This document shows, piece after piece, positions 17,701-25,499 of a stretch of 36,907 nucleotides of DNA (position 1 is its first letter; every line of letters starts with the position of its first letter). The notes beneath the pieces are model-generated. The model ran no database searches, was not told where the DNA came from, and was given only the letters and a program-made list of their open reading frames with translations. Source of the DNA: Rhodothermia bacterium (GTDB taxonomy: Bacteria > Bacteroidota > Rhodothermia > Rhodothermales > JABDKH01); contig JAHHLP010000570.1 in NCBI GenBank assembly GCA_018679295.1, positions 1-36,907 on the forward strand, given 5' to 3'. The position numbers were made by a program, and so were the translations under genes.

Positions 17701-18776
17701 TGGTTGGCACCCACGCACATATCACTGTACTTAGCGACGCCCTTCGTTCGCGTCTCGTGAGCGTTCTGACGGCCCACGTCGCGATGGCGCTAATGCTTGC
17801 CGGATCCGTCGTGCCAACCGCTACAGCCCAGATCCTGCCATCGCTCGGCGGTGATCGCGCAGGCACGTCGGGGTTTCAGTTTCTCAAGATCGCGGTTGAT
17901 CCGAGGGGAGCCGCGATGGGAGAATCGGTCGTCGCCAATGCCTCCGACGCTGCCGCTATCTTCTGGAACCCTGCTCTTGCGACAAGGACAGATCGGCTGC
18001 AGGTTGCCGGCAGCCATGTGGCCTACTTTGCCGACATCAATATGGAGTTCGCGGCGGCCGCGTACCGCTTCAGGGGCTCCAACATCGCGCTCGGCCTAAG
18101 CCTTCAAACGCTGACGTCCGGAGACATGGACGTAACGACAGAGTTCCAGCCATTCGGTACTGGCGAGACGTTTCAGTTCAGGGACCTTGCCGCCGGCCTC
18201 ACCTTCGCACAAAGCCTTACGGACCTCTTTAGTTACGGAATCACCTCAAAACTTGTCAGAGAGAGTACGGCCGGCATCTCCACAACGACCGCGGTATTCG
18301 ACGTGGGTGTGCTGTACCGCGTCGGCGACACAGGGGCCAGCATGGGAGTAGTAGTTCGGAACTTCGGAATCGACGGACAACCTTCAGGCAAAATAGACCG
18401 GGTTGTGATCGGCGAAAATCAGGTTGTCACCGAGGACGACTTCGACAACATAACACCGCCGACCACATTCCTTCTCGGCTTTAGCTACAGGATCTTGCAG
18501 AACAGCGCGCGCAGCGACCTGCTTCTGTCCGCACAGCTGAACAACCCCAACGACAACGCGGAGAACTGGAATCTGGGCGTCGAATACACCTGGAGCGACC
18601 TGCTGATTCTGCGCGCGGGTTACAGGTTTGGGATCGAGGAATTCGACGTACCCAGTTTCGGCGTCGGCCTGAACATCCCCTATGCGGGTCCCCACCTTCG
18701 TTTTGATTATGGATTTAACCGGCTGAGCCGCCTGGGATCCGTCCACCGGGTCGGCCTAAACGTGTCTATCAACTGA
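17700..18776 (+). CDS. PorV/PorQ-family outer-membrane protein
   Basis: FadL-like outer-membrane beta-barrel of the PorV/PorQ (UPF0164-like) family, 358 aa. Diagnostic is the N-terminal block FLKIAVDPRGAAMGES followed by NASDAAAIFWNPAL, which is the family signature. The rest alternates strands and ends with HRVGLNVSIN. In studied Bacteroidota, PorV escorts T9SS cargo from the translocon to the attachment complex and PorQ belongs to the same machinery, but many paralogues sit beside particular surface clusters with unknown roles, as here. The annotated ATG overlaps the receptor stop (TAATG). It gives a long n-region, and an internal GTG at 17757 or ATG at 17784 would give a tidier signal peptide ending TATAQ. 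Its place directly after the receptor and among sorting-domain proteins supports a role in their export or assembly. Confidence 0.88.
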   Translation: MVGTHAHITVLSDALRSRLVSVLTAHVAMALMLAGSVVPTATAQILPSLGGDRAGTSGFQFLKIAVDPRGAAMGESVVANASDAAAIFWNPALATRTDRLQVAGSHVAYFADINMEFAAAAYRFRGSNIALGLSLQTLTSGDMDVTTEFQPFGTGETFQFRDLAAGLTFAQSLTDLFSYGITSKLVRESTAGISTTTAVFDVGVLYRVGDTGASMGVVVRNFGIDGQPSGKIDRVVIGENQVVTEDDFDNITPPTTFLLGFSYRILQNSARSDLLLSAQLNNPNDNAENWNLGVEYTWSDLLILRAGYRFGIEEFDVPSFGVGLNIPYAGPHLRFDYGFNRLSRLGSVHRVGLNVSIN

Positions 18777-18876
18777 GACCTCCTCTTATCATAGCACGCA
18801 GTTTCGATAACGACGATGGTCGTCGATCCTGGTTTGAGCGTGAATCGGGGCGGGACGGCGAAAGACATGCTACCTC

Positions 18877-18899
18877 CGACTCCCTCGGCGCGGGAGTCG
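18877..18899. other. 8-bp perfect hairpin in the gap after the PorV-like gene
   Basis: CGACTCCC (18877-18884) pairs with GGGAGTCG (18892-18899) across a 7-nt loop, 100 nt after the stop at 18776 and about 50 nt before the next ATG. A smaller hairpin CGACGA-TGG-TCGTCG lies at 18811-18825. No T-run follows either. They may partly separate transcription of the last two genes from the coupled trio upstream. Confidence 0.4.
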
Positions 18900-18946
18900 A
18901 GCACGCGCATGGCGAGTGCGGCCACAACAATAGGCGTATTTGGGGC

Positions 18947-20185
18947 ATGCGACTGCCGACGTTGGCGATGCTCGCGTTTGTGATGGTTTGGACCGGCTGC
19001 GACGGCATCTTCGGTTCCAAGTCCGACGGGACGACTGAAGAGATTTTCGAAGTCGGTCGGCAGGAGCCCGGGCTGTTCAGCGAGGCGGAGTATGTCGCGC
19101 TTGTGCCGTTCTACACGTTGGCCGGCGACGGCCAGCAATTGATGGAGCCGTCCGACGTTTACTTTGGATATGACGAGTTTCTGTATGTAACGGACGCGCG
19201 CGGCCTTCACGTGCTGGATCGGGCGGGTCGGCCGGCTAACTTCATCCCCATAGAAGGCGGAGCGACCTCCGTTATTCAGGATCGAAGGCTCAACGTATAC
19301 GTGACGGCGCGCCGGGACACTTTTCTGAATGGCAGGACCTGGTCGCTTCCGGTCGTGATACGATATGCGAATGTAACCATTGGTACACCCCGCGTGGACC
19401 TGACGCTTTGGCATCCATTCGACGACGACTCACGCAAGTTCAATCTGCCGGATCCACGCGATACCGATGAGTCGGTGGACTTCACCGGCGTGGCCATTCT
19501 GTTCAACAACAACATCTATGTGTCGCGGCGGGGACCGGTGAACAATACGCGGAGCGTCATCCTTCCGCACAACACGGTACTCGAGTTCACTTTCGATGGG
19601 ATCAACACACAGTCGCTGCCGCTAGACCCAAATCGCGAGGGACTTCGCAGCGCGATCAATCCCACCGACGTCATGACGTTCGTACAGCCGCCGCAGGGTG
19701 AATTCTTTCCCTCGAGTAAGCATCTCGCCCTTGCGCAGACTTCCGAGGTAGCCGGGTCGGTTCGATTTGGTGTTCTGTCGCTTTTGGCGAACGTGACACC
19801 CGACGGCATCATCTACGAGCCGGACAGCCGGAAAGTGCAGATAGCTGGCGATACAACACGAGGAGACGGCTTCCTCTATGAGGAGTTCAAGTTCAGTCAT
19901 CCTTCCGACATCACGTTCGCAGGCGACAACACGCAGTACTGGTTTGTCGTCGACCGGGATAAGGACAGCCTCTTTGTGTTCACGGCAAATGGCGTCGAGG
20001 GTGTGGCACCGCCTCCCGGAGCTCGCAGTTCGAAGCCGGTGGTTGTCTCTTTCGGCGGCAATGGCAGCGGCGCCCTTCAATTTGACCGCCCCGAGGGTGT
20101 CGCCTATGGCGATGAGATCGTATATGTGGCCGACACGGGTAATAACCGCGTGTCGCGATTCCGCCTGAACACGGACTTTGAGTGA
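18947..20185 (+). CDS. Lipoprotein with NHL-type beta-propeller
   Basis: Predicted lipoprotein of 412 aa. The signal peptide ends VWTGC (Cys18), a lipobox with Trp at -3. The body reads as repeated propeller blades. The clearest are near residues 65-90 (PSDVYFGYDEFLYVTDARGL) and at the C-terminus (RPEGVAYGDEIVYVADTGNN, then RVSRF, a classic NHL repeat). A blade around 310-335 contains HPSDITFAGDN. NHL propellers usually serve as binding platforms or, less often, as hydrolases; no catalytic set is visible. It is separated from the PorV-like gene by 170 nt with hairpins, and from the nuclease-like gene by 119 nt, so it may have its own promoter. Surface exposure is inferred from the cluster context. 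Confidence 0.82.
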   Translation: MRLPTLAMLAFVMVWTGCDGIFGSKSDGTTEEIFEVGRQEPGLFSEAEYVALVPFYTLAGDGQQLMEPSDVYFGYDEFLYVTDARGLHVLDRAGRPANFIPIEGGATSVIQDRRLNVYVTARRDTFLNGRTWSLPVVIRYANVTIGTPRVDLTLWHPFDDDSRKFNLPDPRDTDESVDFTGVAILFNNNIYVSRRGPVNNTRSVILPHNTVLEFTFDGINTQSLPLDPNREGLRSAINPTDVMTFVQPPQGEFFPSSKHLALAQTSEVAGSVRFGVLSLLANVTPDGIIYEPDSRKVQIAGDTTRGDGFLYEEFKFSHPSDITFAGDNTQYWFVVDRDKDSLFVFTANGVEGVAPPPGARSSKPVVVSFGGNGSGALQFDRPEGVAYGDEIVYVADTGNNRVSRFRLNTDFE

Positions 20186-20304
20186 TCGCGTCGCGTGATC
20201 GTTTGTGTCGCCGGTCGAAATTGTAATCTTTAGATCGCGCGACGGCGCTGTCACCATCCCAGCCGCGCATTCCCACCTACCGACCTCAACCTATAGCTCA
20301 ACGG

Positions 20305-21513
20305 ATGAACGCTGCATCGAAACTCGCTTGCCTCGTCGGTTGCGCTGCTATGGTCGTGCCCGGAACGCGCGCTCAGTCGATACCCCCGAAGGGCAGTGCT
20401 GGAACGTTTGAGGTTGCCAGTTGGAATGTCGAGTTCTTCGGAGCGGCCGGCGGGCCGAGCGACGACGACAGGCAGATTGCGAACGTTCGAGATGTCATTC
20501 TCGCTTCAAATGTTGACTTGTGGGCGTTTCAGGAGATTGCGGATGAGGCCGACTTTGCGAGTCTCGTAGCCAGCCTCGGTTCGCCGTACGAAAGTCTCAT
20601 CGCACCCACCTCCTCCCGGCAGGGCCTCGGCCTCGCGTACGTGTATAACGCCGACGTAGTTCGGCTCCGTAGCGTAAGAGAAATCCTGACCCAGTTTGCA
20701 TCCGACTTTGCCGGTCGGCCTCCCTTCCAGATGGAGGCCGAGATCGTGCTGCCGGACACGACAGTTGTCGTCACGCTCATCAACCTACATATGAAGGCGC
20801 AGAGTGACCAGGACTCATACGACAAGCGGGCAGCAGCATCGATCCGGCTCAAGAACAACATCGACTTCAGCCTGCTAGCCTCGCGGCCTGTGATCATTCT
20901 CGGCGATTACAACGATCTGCTGCTCAACTCGATTACGTTTCGGCAGCCGTCGCCGTACAAGAACTTCGTCGATGATGTCGGCAACTACGGTACACCGACC
21001 GTGCAAATGCAGATCGACGAACGAAGTACCTTTTGCGGAAGCAGCCCTTCCTGCAACGGATCTACGATCGATCACATCATCGTCACAAACGAAGTGGAGC
21101 CCTGGTACGTAGGGGGTTCGGCGGATCACTACGACGAACTCCTGACGGCTGTCTCCGATTATGTTTTCACGACCTCAGATCACCTTCCCGTCTTGGCGGT
21201 ATTCGACGTCGCTCAGGGAGTGGGAGTTGAAGATCCGGCGACGGCGCAACCGCCTCGCGAAATCCGCGTCGCCGCTTACCCGAATCCTTGGAAGGAGGAT
21301 CTCACTGTAGAAGTAACAACGGATCGTCCAGGACATACCTTCGTGCACCTTTTCGACATAGTCGGTCGAGAGGTTTATTCCGAATTCCTCCATCTCCCCA
21401 CTGCGGGGACCTACGGTCTCAAGATCGCGCTGCCACGACTCCCGTCCGGTGTCTACATGTTGTCATCGCGCGGTCCGCTCGGAGAGGATTCGCGGTTGAT
21501 CGTTCGTCCGTGA
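20305..21513 (+). CDS. Secreted endonuclease/exonuclease/phosphatase-fold hydrolase with T9SS sorting domain
   Basis: Exported phosphodiesterase-type enzyme of 402 aa. The signal peptide ends near TRAQS (cleavage about 23/24). The internal LVGC (Cys13) is probably too early to be a lipobox. The EEP/DNase I fold is complete: N41 (ASWNVEFF), E77 (FQEIAD), H162 (NLHMKA), D201/N203 (GDYND), D256/H257 (TIDHII) and D292/H293 (SDHLPV). These are the metal-binding and general-base residues of the family. Cys244 and Cys250 could form a disulfide, fitting an extracytoplasmic enzyme. The last ~80 residues are a T9SS type A-like sorting domain (AAYPNPWKEDLTVEV, FDIVGREV, SGVYML, ending LIVRP). It could be a nuclease, a phosphatase or a lipid phosphodiesterase; the OB-rich secreted protein upstream makes nuclease the favoured guess. 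Last gene of the + strand cluster. Confidence 0.9.
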   Translation: MNAASKLACLVGCAAMVVPGTRAQSIPPKGSAGTFEVASWNVEFFGAAGGPSDDDRQIANVRDVILASNVDLWAFQEIADEADFASLVASLGSPYESLIAPTSSRQGLGLAYVYNADVVRLRSVREILTQFASDFAGRPPFQMEAEIVLPDTTVVVTLINLHMKAQSDQDSYDKRAAASIRLKNNIDFSLLASRPVIILGDYNDLLLNSITFRQPSPYKNFVDDVGNYGTPTVQMQIDERSTFCGSSPSCNGSTIDHIIVTNEVEPWYVGGSADHYDELLTAVSDYVFTTSDHLPVLAVFDVAQGVGVEDPATAQPPREIRVAAYPNPWKEDLTVEVTTDRPGHTFVHLFDIVGREVYSEFLHLPTAGTYGLKIALPRLPSGVYMLSSRGPLGEDSRLIVRP

Positions 21514-21556
21514 GTTCAGGGCTGGCCGCTCCAGTCGGCAACAGCAATCGGTTGCC

Positions 21557-21595
21557 AACAAAAAGAAAGCCCCGGCCTGGGAAGTGGCCGGGGCT
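21557..21595 (-). terminator. Intrinsic terminator of the minus-strand operon
   Basis: AGCCCCGGCC (21568-21577) pairs perfectly with GGCCGGGGCT (21586-21595) around an 8-nt loop. Read on the minus strand, the hairpin is followed by a T-rich tract (TTCTTTTTG), the standard rho-independent layout. It ends transcription of the 62-aa gene at 21641 and faces the convergent nuclease-like gene. On the plus strand no T-run follows. Confidence 0.88.
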
Positions 21596-21640
21596 GATCA
21601 ACACCATCTTGTTGGCATCAGGTGGCTTTGAAAGGGAGAA

Positions 21641-21829
21641 TCAGTTGTCGGTGGTCTTCTGGTTGTATTCGAACCAGATCAGCATGGCGTCAACGTGCTT
21701 CCCGAAGGGGCATCCTGCCTCGCGGTACTCGTCCAGCGCCGTTCTGAAAAAAGTCGATAGGAAACGGCGAAGATGCGGCGTGTTTCCACGCTGCGTACTG
21801 CTCGGCTGGCCGTGATTCTCGTTGGTCAT
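21641..21829 (-). CDS. Small hypothetical protein (62 aa)
   Basis: I do not recognise a family. The gene looks real for three reasons: AGAGGAG sits at ideal distance before the ATG at 21829, a clear intrinsic terminator follows 45 nt after the stop, and the composition is balanced. The first ~20 residues are polar and probably disordered. The rest looks helical (LRRFLSTFFRTALDEYREAG, then HVDAMLIWFEYNQK) with one Cys. No signal peptide or membrane segment. A soluble regulatory or adaptor microprotein is possible, but nothing shows it. Confidence 0.68.
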   Translation of the reverse strand: MTNENHGQPSSTQRGNTPHLRRFLSTFFRTALDEYREAGCPFGKHVDAMLIWFEYNQKTTDN

Positions 21830-21974
21830 GCTCTCCTCTACAGGATTCTCGTCGATTCTCCTACCTGTAATCGGCGTGCGAGGGGATTTCTATAGCCGAA
21901 GAAGAAGCCCCAAAACCGGCAAATGAGGCGGCGCCTCGCCATCGATCTTCATCGACCACGAAGCGCCGCAACCG

Positions 21975-21997
21975 GTCGCTGAAAGGGGGACAGCGAC
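21975..21997 (-). terminator. Weak hairpin after the collagen-like lipoprotein gene
   Basis: GTCGCTG (21975-21981) pairs with CAGCGAC (21991-21997) across a 9-nt loop, 26 nt beyond the stop of the gene at 22024-22557 in its direction of transcription. No T-run follows, so it may be only a stability element. Confidence 0.3.
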
Positions 21998-22023
21998 GTT
22001 CCCAAGGCTGATTTTGGCCTGTA

Positions 22024-22557
22024 TCAGTCGTCAGCCAACTGGAAGTAGTTCTTCACCGCCTCATAATTGGTCAGATCCACTTCGGATTTTCCAAACGGGA
22101 AGCCGTCAATTATTACCGCCTTCATCTCGCGGTCCGGCATGTTCTCGAGCGCAATCCCTTCCGCGGAGGCTTCGTAAAAGACCTCCAGAAAGCCGTCGTC
22201 AAAGCCGAATCCGAGCGTTACGATGAAGTCGACTGCCTGCTGTTCCGGATTATCGAATCCGAACGTATAAGGCATCGCCGTCCACGTTCCCTGCTCGCGG
22301 AAGAAGACGAGCACCGCGCCTTCGTCTACAACAGTCGGGGTAATTCCCGGTACATCATACTGGACCGATGCGACCTTGCCGTTGATGATGGCATCCGCCA
22401 TCAGAAAGTCAAAGCTGACGGTGAATACGTTGGCGTTTCCGTCTGCTCCGCGCGGTCCCGGAGGTCCAGGAGGGCCTTGCTCGACGACGGTTGTCTCGCA
22501 TGCGCTCAACAACGCAAGGAAGAGAATTCCTAGTAAGCTGGTCGTTATCGTTTTCAT
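22024..22557 (-). CDS. Short collagen-like lipoprotein
   Basis: Predicted lipoprotein of 177 aa. I start it at the ATG at 22557, which opens a clean signal peptide with lipobox LSAC (Cys20); the longer frame to 22605 adds 16 residues in front of the signal and is unlikely. Directly after the anchor come about four Gly-X-Y triplets (QGPPGPPGPRGADG, 27-40), a miniature collagen-like stalk. The remainder (42-177) is a compact beta-rich globular domain with acidic character (VDEGAVLVFFREQ, GFGFDDGFLEVFYE) of unknown function. As I recall, small lipoproteins with this layout, GXY stalk then beta domain, are widespread in Bacteroidota, with unknown role. Four triplets are too few for a stable triple helix on their own, so the stalk may simply be a flexible or trimer-nucleating linker. 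Upstream lies the yhaN end of the DNA-repair operon, 260 nt away. Confidence 0.85.
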   Translation of the reverse strand: MKTITTSLLGILFLALLSACETTVVEQGPPGPPGPRGADGNANVFTVSFDFLMADAIINGKVASVQYDVPGITPTVVDEGAVLVFFREQGTWTAMPYTFGFDNPEQQAVDFIVTLGFGFDDGFLEVFYEASAEGIALENMPDREMKAVIIDGFPFGKSEVDLTNYEAVKNYFQLADD

Positions 22558-22601
22558 GACTATCACCTGATCTGTTTGCGAAGGCCAGCGGGCCCCGGCG
22601 A

Positions 22602-22790
22602 TCATTCGAAACCAGGTGATTGCAAACGAGGCTCCACCTTCGATTCTGCGCCCTTATCGAGGCCCTCCCCGCAAAAAGCGGCCAGAAACCACGATAATTC
22701 GTCCAGCTTAATGGACACTTCACATTCTGTGAAGCGCTCCATAACGTCTGGGTAACGGAGCATTTGGCATAGCGACTCTCGATTGGACAC
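22602..22790 (-). CDS. Possible small protein (62 aa), uncertain
   Basis: GTG-started frame in the 260-nt gap between yhaN and the collagen-like lipoprotein, with GGAAAGG about 8 nt upstream of the start. The protein is acidic and partly amphipathic (FTECEVSIKLDELSWFLAAF), with three cysteines. An internal ATG at 22763 is an alternative start. A hairpin (GCCAGG at 22793-22798 with CCTGGC at 22808-22813) covers the leader. No family recognised; it may be spurious. Confidence 0.3.
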   Translation of the reverse strand: MSNRESLCQMLRYPDVMERFTECEVSIKLDELSWFLAAFCGEGLDKGAESKVEPRLQSPGFE

Positions 22791-22817
22791 GCGCCAGGCC
22801 TTTCCGCCCTGGCCGAC

Positions 22818-25499
22818 CTACAGGCTCACTACATGACCGCCCGCAGATCGCTCGAGCTCTGCCGCCATCCAGTCGTGACAGGTGAAGAAGAAAACCTGCC
22901 TTGATTCGGCGATATCGGCAATTAATTGAAGGCCGCGTTTCCGTCGTTCTTCGTCCCAATTGACAAGCACCTCGTCGAGGAAGAGAGGAAGTGGGTCGCT
23001 GGGATCGTCCAGGTGGTCGGCGATGGCGAATCTCAGCGTGAGGTAAATCTGGTCAAGTGTACCACGGCTCAGGGGCGGTCCCACAGGAGTGATCCTGCGT
23101 CGGTGTGCGTCGTGGACCATGAGCTGGCCGTCGTTGTCTTCGGTAAGTTCAAGGCGATCGTACCTACCCCCGGTGAGCGCCGCCAACATCATGGATGCTC
23201 GCTTGACGACATCAGGTTGGTGCTTTTCCCGAAAGGACTCGTCGGCTTCACGCATGAGGTTCGCGAGCAACACGAGACGGTCTCTTTCCTCTTCGGCGCT
23301 CCTTATCTCCCCCTCCAGGACCTCGACCTCACTTTCAAGTTCAGCCACTGTCGGCAAACTGCGCAGCGCTGACACGCGCGCTTCTCTCTCCGCGATGCTC
23401 TCAACCAGGCTTGCGATCTCGGCTCTGGTTTCCTCGATACGGGAATCCAGTTGCACGCGTGCCTTGTCCGTAAGAACCACGGCACCGTTGAGCGATGATA
23501 TCTCCTCTTTGAGCGTCGCGAGGTCCAGATGGCGCGTCTCCAGTTCTTCCCGGATTGATGATGCTCGCCGGCTGAGTGACCGCCTCTCCTCAAGGACGAG
23601 CGAACCCTTGTCCGGATCTCCCTCTCCCAATTGCTCAAGCGCCGACTCGATAATTTGGAGCTCTTGAACAACGCATTCCAGGCGCTGCTGCCGCTCGGAA
23701 GCTGCCGCCTCCTCCTCGTCAATCTGTGCCGATGCATGCGCAGCGGCCAACCGTTTTTCCTCCGCTCGTTCCAGCATGTCGGCCAGCAGGCGAACCAGGC
23801 GCTCGGCAGGCAGGGACGAGTCGATGCTCATCGTCTTGGCGACGGAGACGCCCCGATCCTCCTCCATGCCCACAAGATCAGCCAGCCGAGCGGATTCAGT
23901 CTCGTCAGCGGCTATACGTGTGAGCAATGTTTGAAGCTCCTGAACGCCTTCGACAAGTTCAGCGGTCTTCTCGAACCGCTCATCGAAATCTACTCCCAGG
24001 AATCTCAGCTTTTCGGCAATTCTCGTCCGTGACTTCTCGATTTCAAGGTCGATCTCGGCAACATGATTGACCGGACCGGTGGCATCAGCACGCGCCAGTC
24101 TGCGATTACTCGCGATGGCCTGCAGCAACAAGGCCGCTCCCGCCGAAGCGAACACAAGTGCCGGTCCCCACACCAGCGACCGACCGACCAGAAAACCGAT
24201 GATCGCTACGACGACGCCGAGCAGAAATACGATAGTCCACGGAGCTACCGCCACCGACTCCTCTCTATACTCCTTGCGGTCCGCCGCACGCGTCCGCCTA
24301 TCCAAAAGCGATTTCAGTTCCGCCAGCGACACACGGACATCGTCAACCGGAAAGGACCCGACACTACGTCGAGCCACCGCGTCTTGGGCGACAGGCATGA
24401 CGCGATTCCACATTTCGTCCAGCGCTAACCTGCGCTCATCCACCCGCCGTTTCAAATCGTCCAGTTGTGCCTGACGTTCGACCATGATACCGGATCGGGA
24501 TTGCAGCGACCGGATCTCTGAGGCATGACGAACCGCTTCCTTTGCAGCGTCATCAAATGCCTCAGATGTGGATCGAAGTCGATCCAACGTCCCGAGGCGC
24601 GTGCGGACTTCAGCCTTGAGTCGATCTTTCTCTTCGCGCAACCGGTTGAGAGTCAAGGCCGGCTCTGGAGGTATCATCGCATATGTAGACAGATCGCCCG
24701 CTTGCTCCTCGAGCCTTGTGATCTGCTGCAACCCCTGTTTCACGGGTATGAGGCGATCGGTGGTTCGTATTGCTGCCCGGTCCTCTTGAAGCTGACTCTC
24801 GAGCTCAGACTTGCGAGCGGTCATCGTATCGACCTCCTCCGAGAGACGCCGGGCCTCCAGGTCGCGATCGCGCGCTTCTCGAATCTGGCCGCGGATCGAC
24901 CTGACGTCCTCGCGCAACTCCGCCGACCGCGCCTTACCGCGACGATCGGTCCGCCAAAGGCGACCCGCTTCCCTATCAAGCTCGGCCGCGACCTCGCGAG
25001 GATTCCGCACCTGCTCGATATTCAACCCGCCAAGGAGACGATCCTGAATCGTGTCCCATGCCTTGCCCTCGATTCTGACCATGTCAGCCAGACTCAGAGC
25101 GTACACCGCCTCGAACAAGTCTCGACTGACGGGAGCCAGCTCTGGAATCGGTCTGTTCCGCAGATCTTCCTTTCTGCCAAACAGCCCATCCATTCCCACG
25201 TTGAGTTGGCCGCGGGGAGTACTTCGAAGAGAGCGCTCCAGCGAACAAGCCGTCTTGCCGGCGACAAACGCCATGCTGCCCGAGAGCCGGCCGGAGTCTG
25301 GACGGTACGGATGCTTTGCCGCGTTGGCGGGACTAAAACCGAACAGCATCGTCTTGAGGAACTCGAAGAAGGTCGACTTTCCAGCCTCGTTAGGACCGAG
25401 AAGCACGACCAATGCGTGGTCGAGGTCAGCAAATGTGCGCTCTTCCAGTGTGCCGAATTGCTCGATATGACAGCTTATTATCCGCACGTCTTGCGTCAC
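22818..25499 (-). CDS. yhaN: YhaN-like SMC/SbcC-type AAA ATPase with central membrane segments
   Basis: ATPase partner of the YhaO nuclease, 893 aa, in the Rad50/SbcC style. The N-terminus has Walker A GPNEAGKS (35-42, K41). Long coiled-coil arms rich in Glu, Arg and Leu run about 175-400 and 480-760. Between them is a double hydrophobic stretch (about 413-465: WTIVFLLGVVVAIIGFLVG, then WGPALVFASAGAALLLQAI), which would anchor the hinge region in the membrane, as in Bacillus YhaN. The C-terminal head holds an ABC-type signature (SRGTLDQIYLTLRFAIADHL) and Walker B (LPLFLDEVLVNWD, about 843-855). The GTG start at 25499 overlaps the yhaO stop by 4 nt (GTGA), so the two are coupled. The family acts at DNA ends and, by analogy with SbcCD, may cut hairpins or blocked ends. 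The membrane location is predicted only. Confidence 0.9.
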   Translation of the reverse strand: MTQDVRIISCHIEQFGTLEERTFADLDHALVVLLGPNEAGKSTFFEFLKTMLFGFSPANAAKHPYRPDSGRLSGSMAFVAGKTACSLERSLRSTPRGQLNVGMDGLFGRKEDLRNRPIPELAPVSRDLFEAVYALSLADMVRIEGKAWDTIQDRLLGGLNIEQVRNPREVAAELDREAGRLWRTDRRGKARSAELREDVRSIRGQIREARDRDLEARRLSEEVDTMTARKSELESQLQEDRAAIRTTDRLIPVKQGLQQITRLEEQAGDLSTYAMIPPEPALTLNRLREEKDRLKAEVRTRLGTLDRLRSTSEAFDDAAKEAVRHASEIRSLQSRSGIMVERQAQLDDLKRRVDERRLALDEMWNRVMPVAQDAVARRSVGSFPVDDVRVSLAELKSLLDRRTRAADRKEYREESVAVAPWTIVFLLGVVVAIIGFLVGRSLVWGPALVFASAGAALLLQAIASNRRLARADATGPVNHVAEIDLEIEKSRTRIAEKLRFLGVDFDERFEKTAELVEGVQELQTLLTRIAADETESARLADLVGMEEDRGVSVAKTMSIDSSLPAERLVRLLADMLERAEEKRLAAAHASAQIDEEEAAASERQQRLECVVQELQIIESALEQLGEGDPDKGSLVLEERRSLSRRASSIREELETRHLDLATLKEEISSLNGAVVLTDKARVQLDSRIEETRAEIASLVESIAEREARVSALRSLPTVAELESEVEVLEGEIRSAEEERDRLVLLANLMREADESFREKHQPDVVKRASMMLAALTGGRYDRLELTEDNDGQLMVHDAHRRRITPVGPPLSRGTLDQIYLTLRFAIADHLDDPSDPLPLFLDEVLVNWDEERRKRGLQLIADIAESRQVFFFTCHDWMAAELERSAGGHVVSL

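Noticed and set aside
18707..19414. 235-aa minus-strand ORF across the PorV/propeller junction
   Set aside because: Overlaps both well-supported plus genes; composition typical of a shadow.
20305..20343. Lipoprotein signal (LVGC) in the secreted EEP enzyme
   Set aside because: The Cys at position 13 is too close to the start for a normal hydrophobic core, and a conventional AxA-Q type cleavage site lies just after; T9SS export suits the latter.
22793..22813. Terminator for yhaN
   Set aside because: Only a 6-bp stem with no T-run on the minus strand; it may equally be a leader structure of the possible small ORF.
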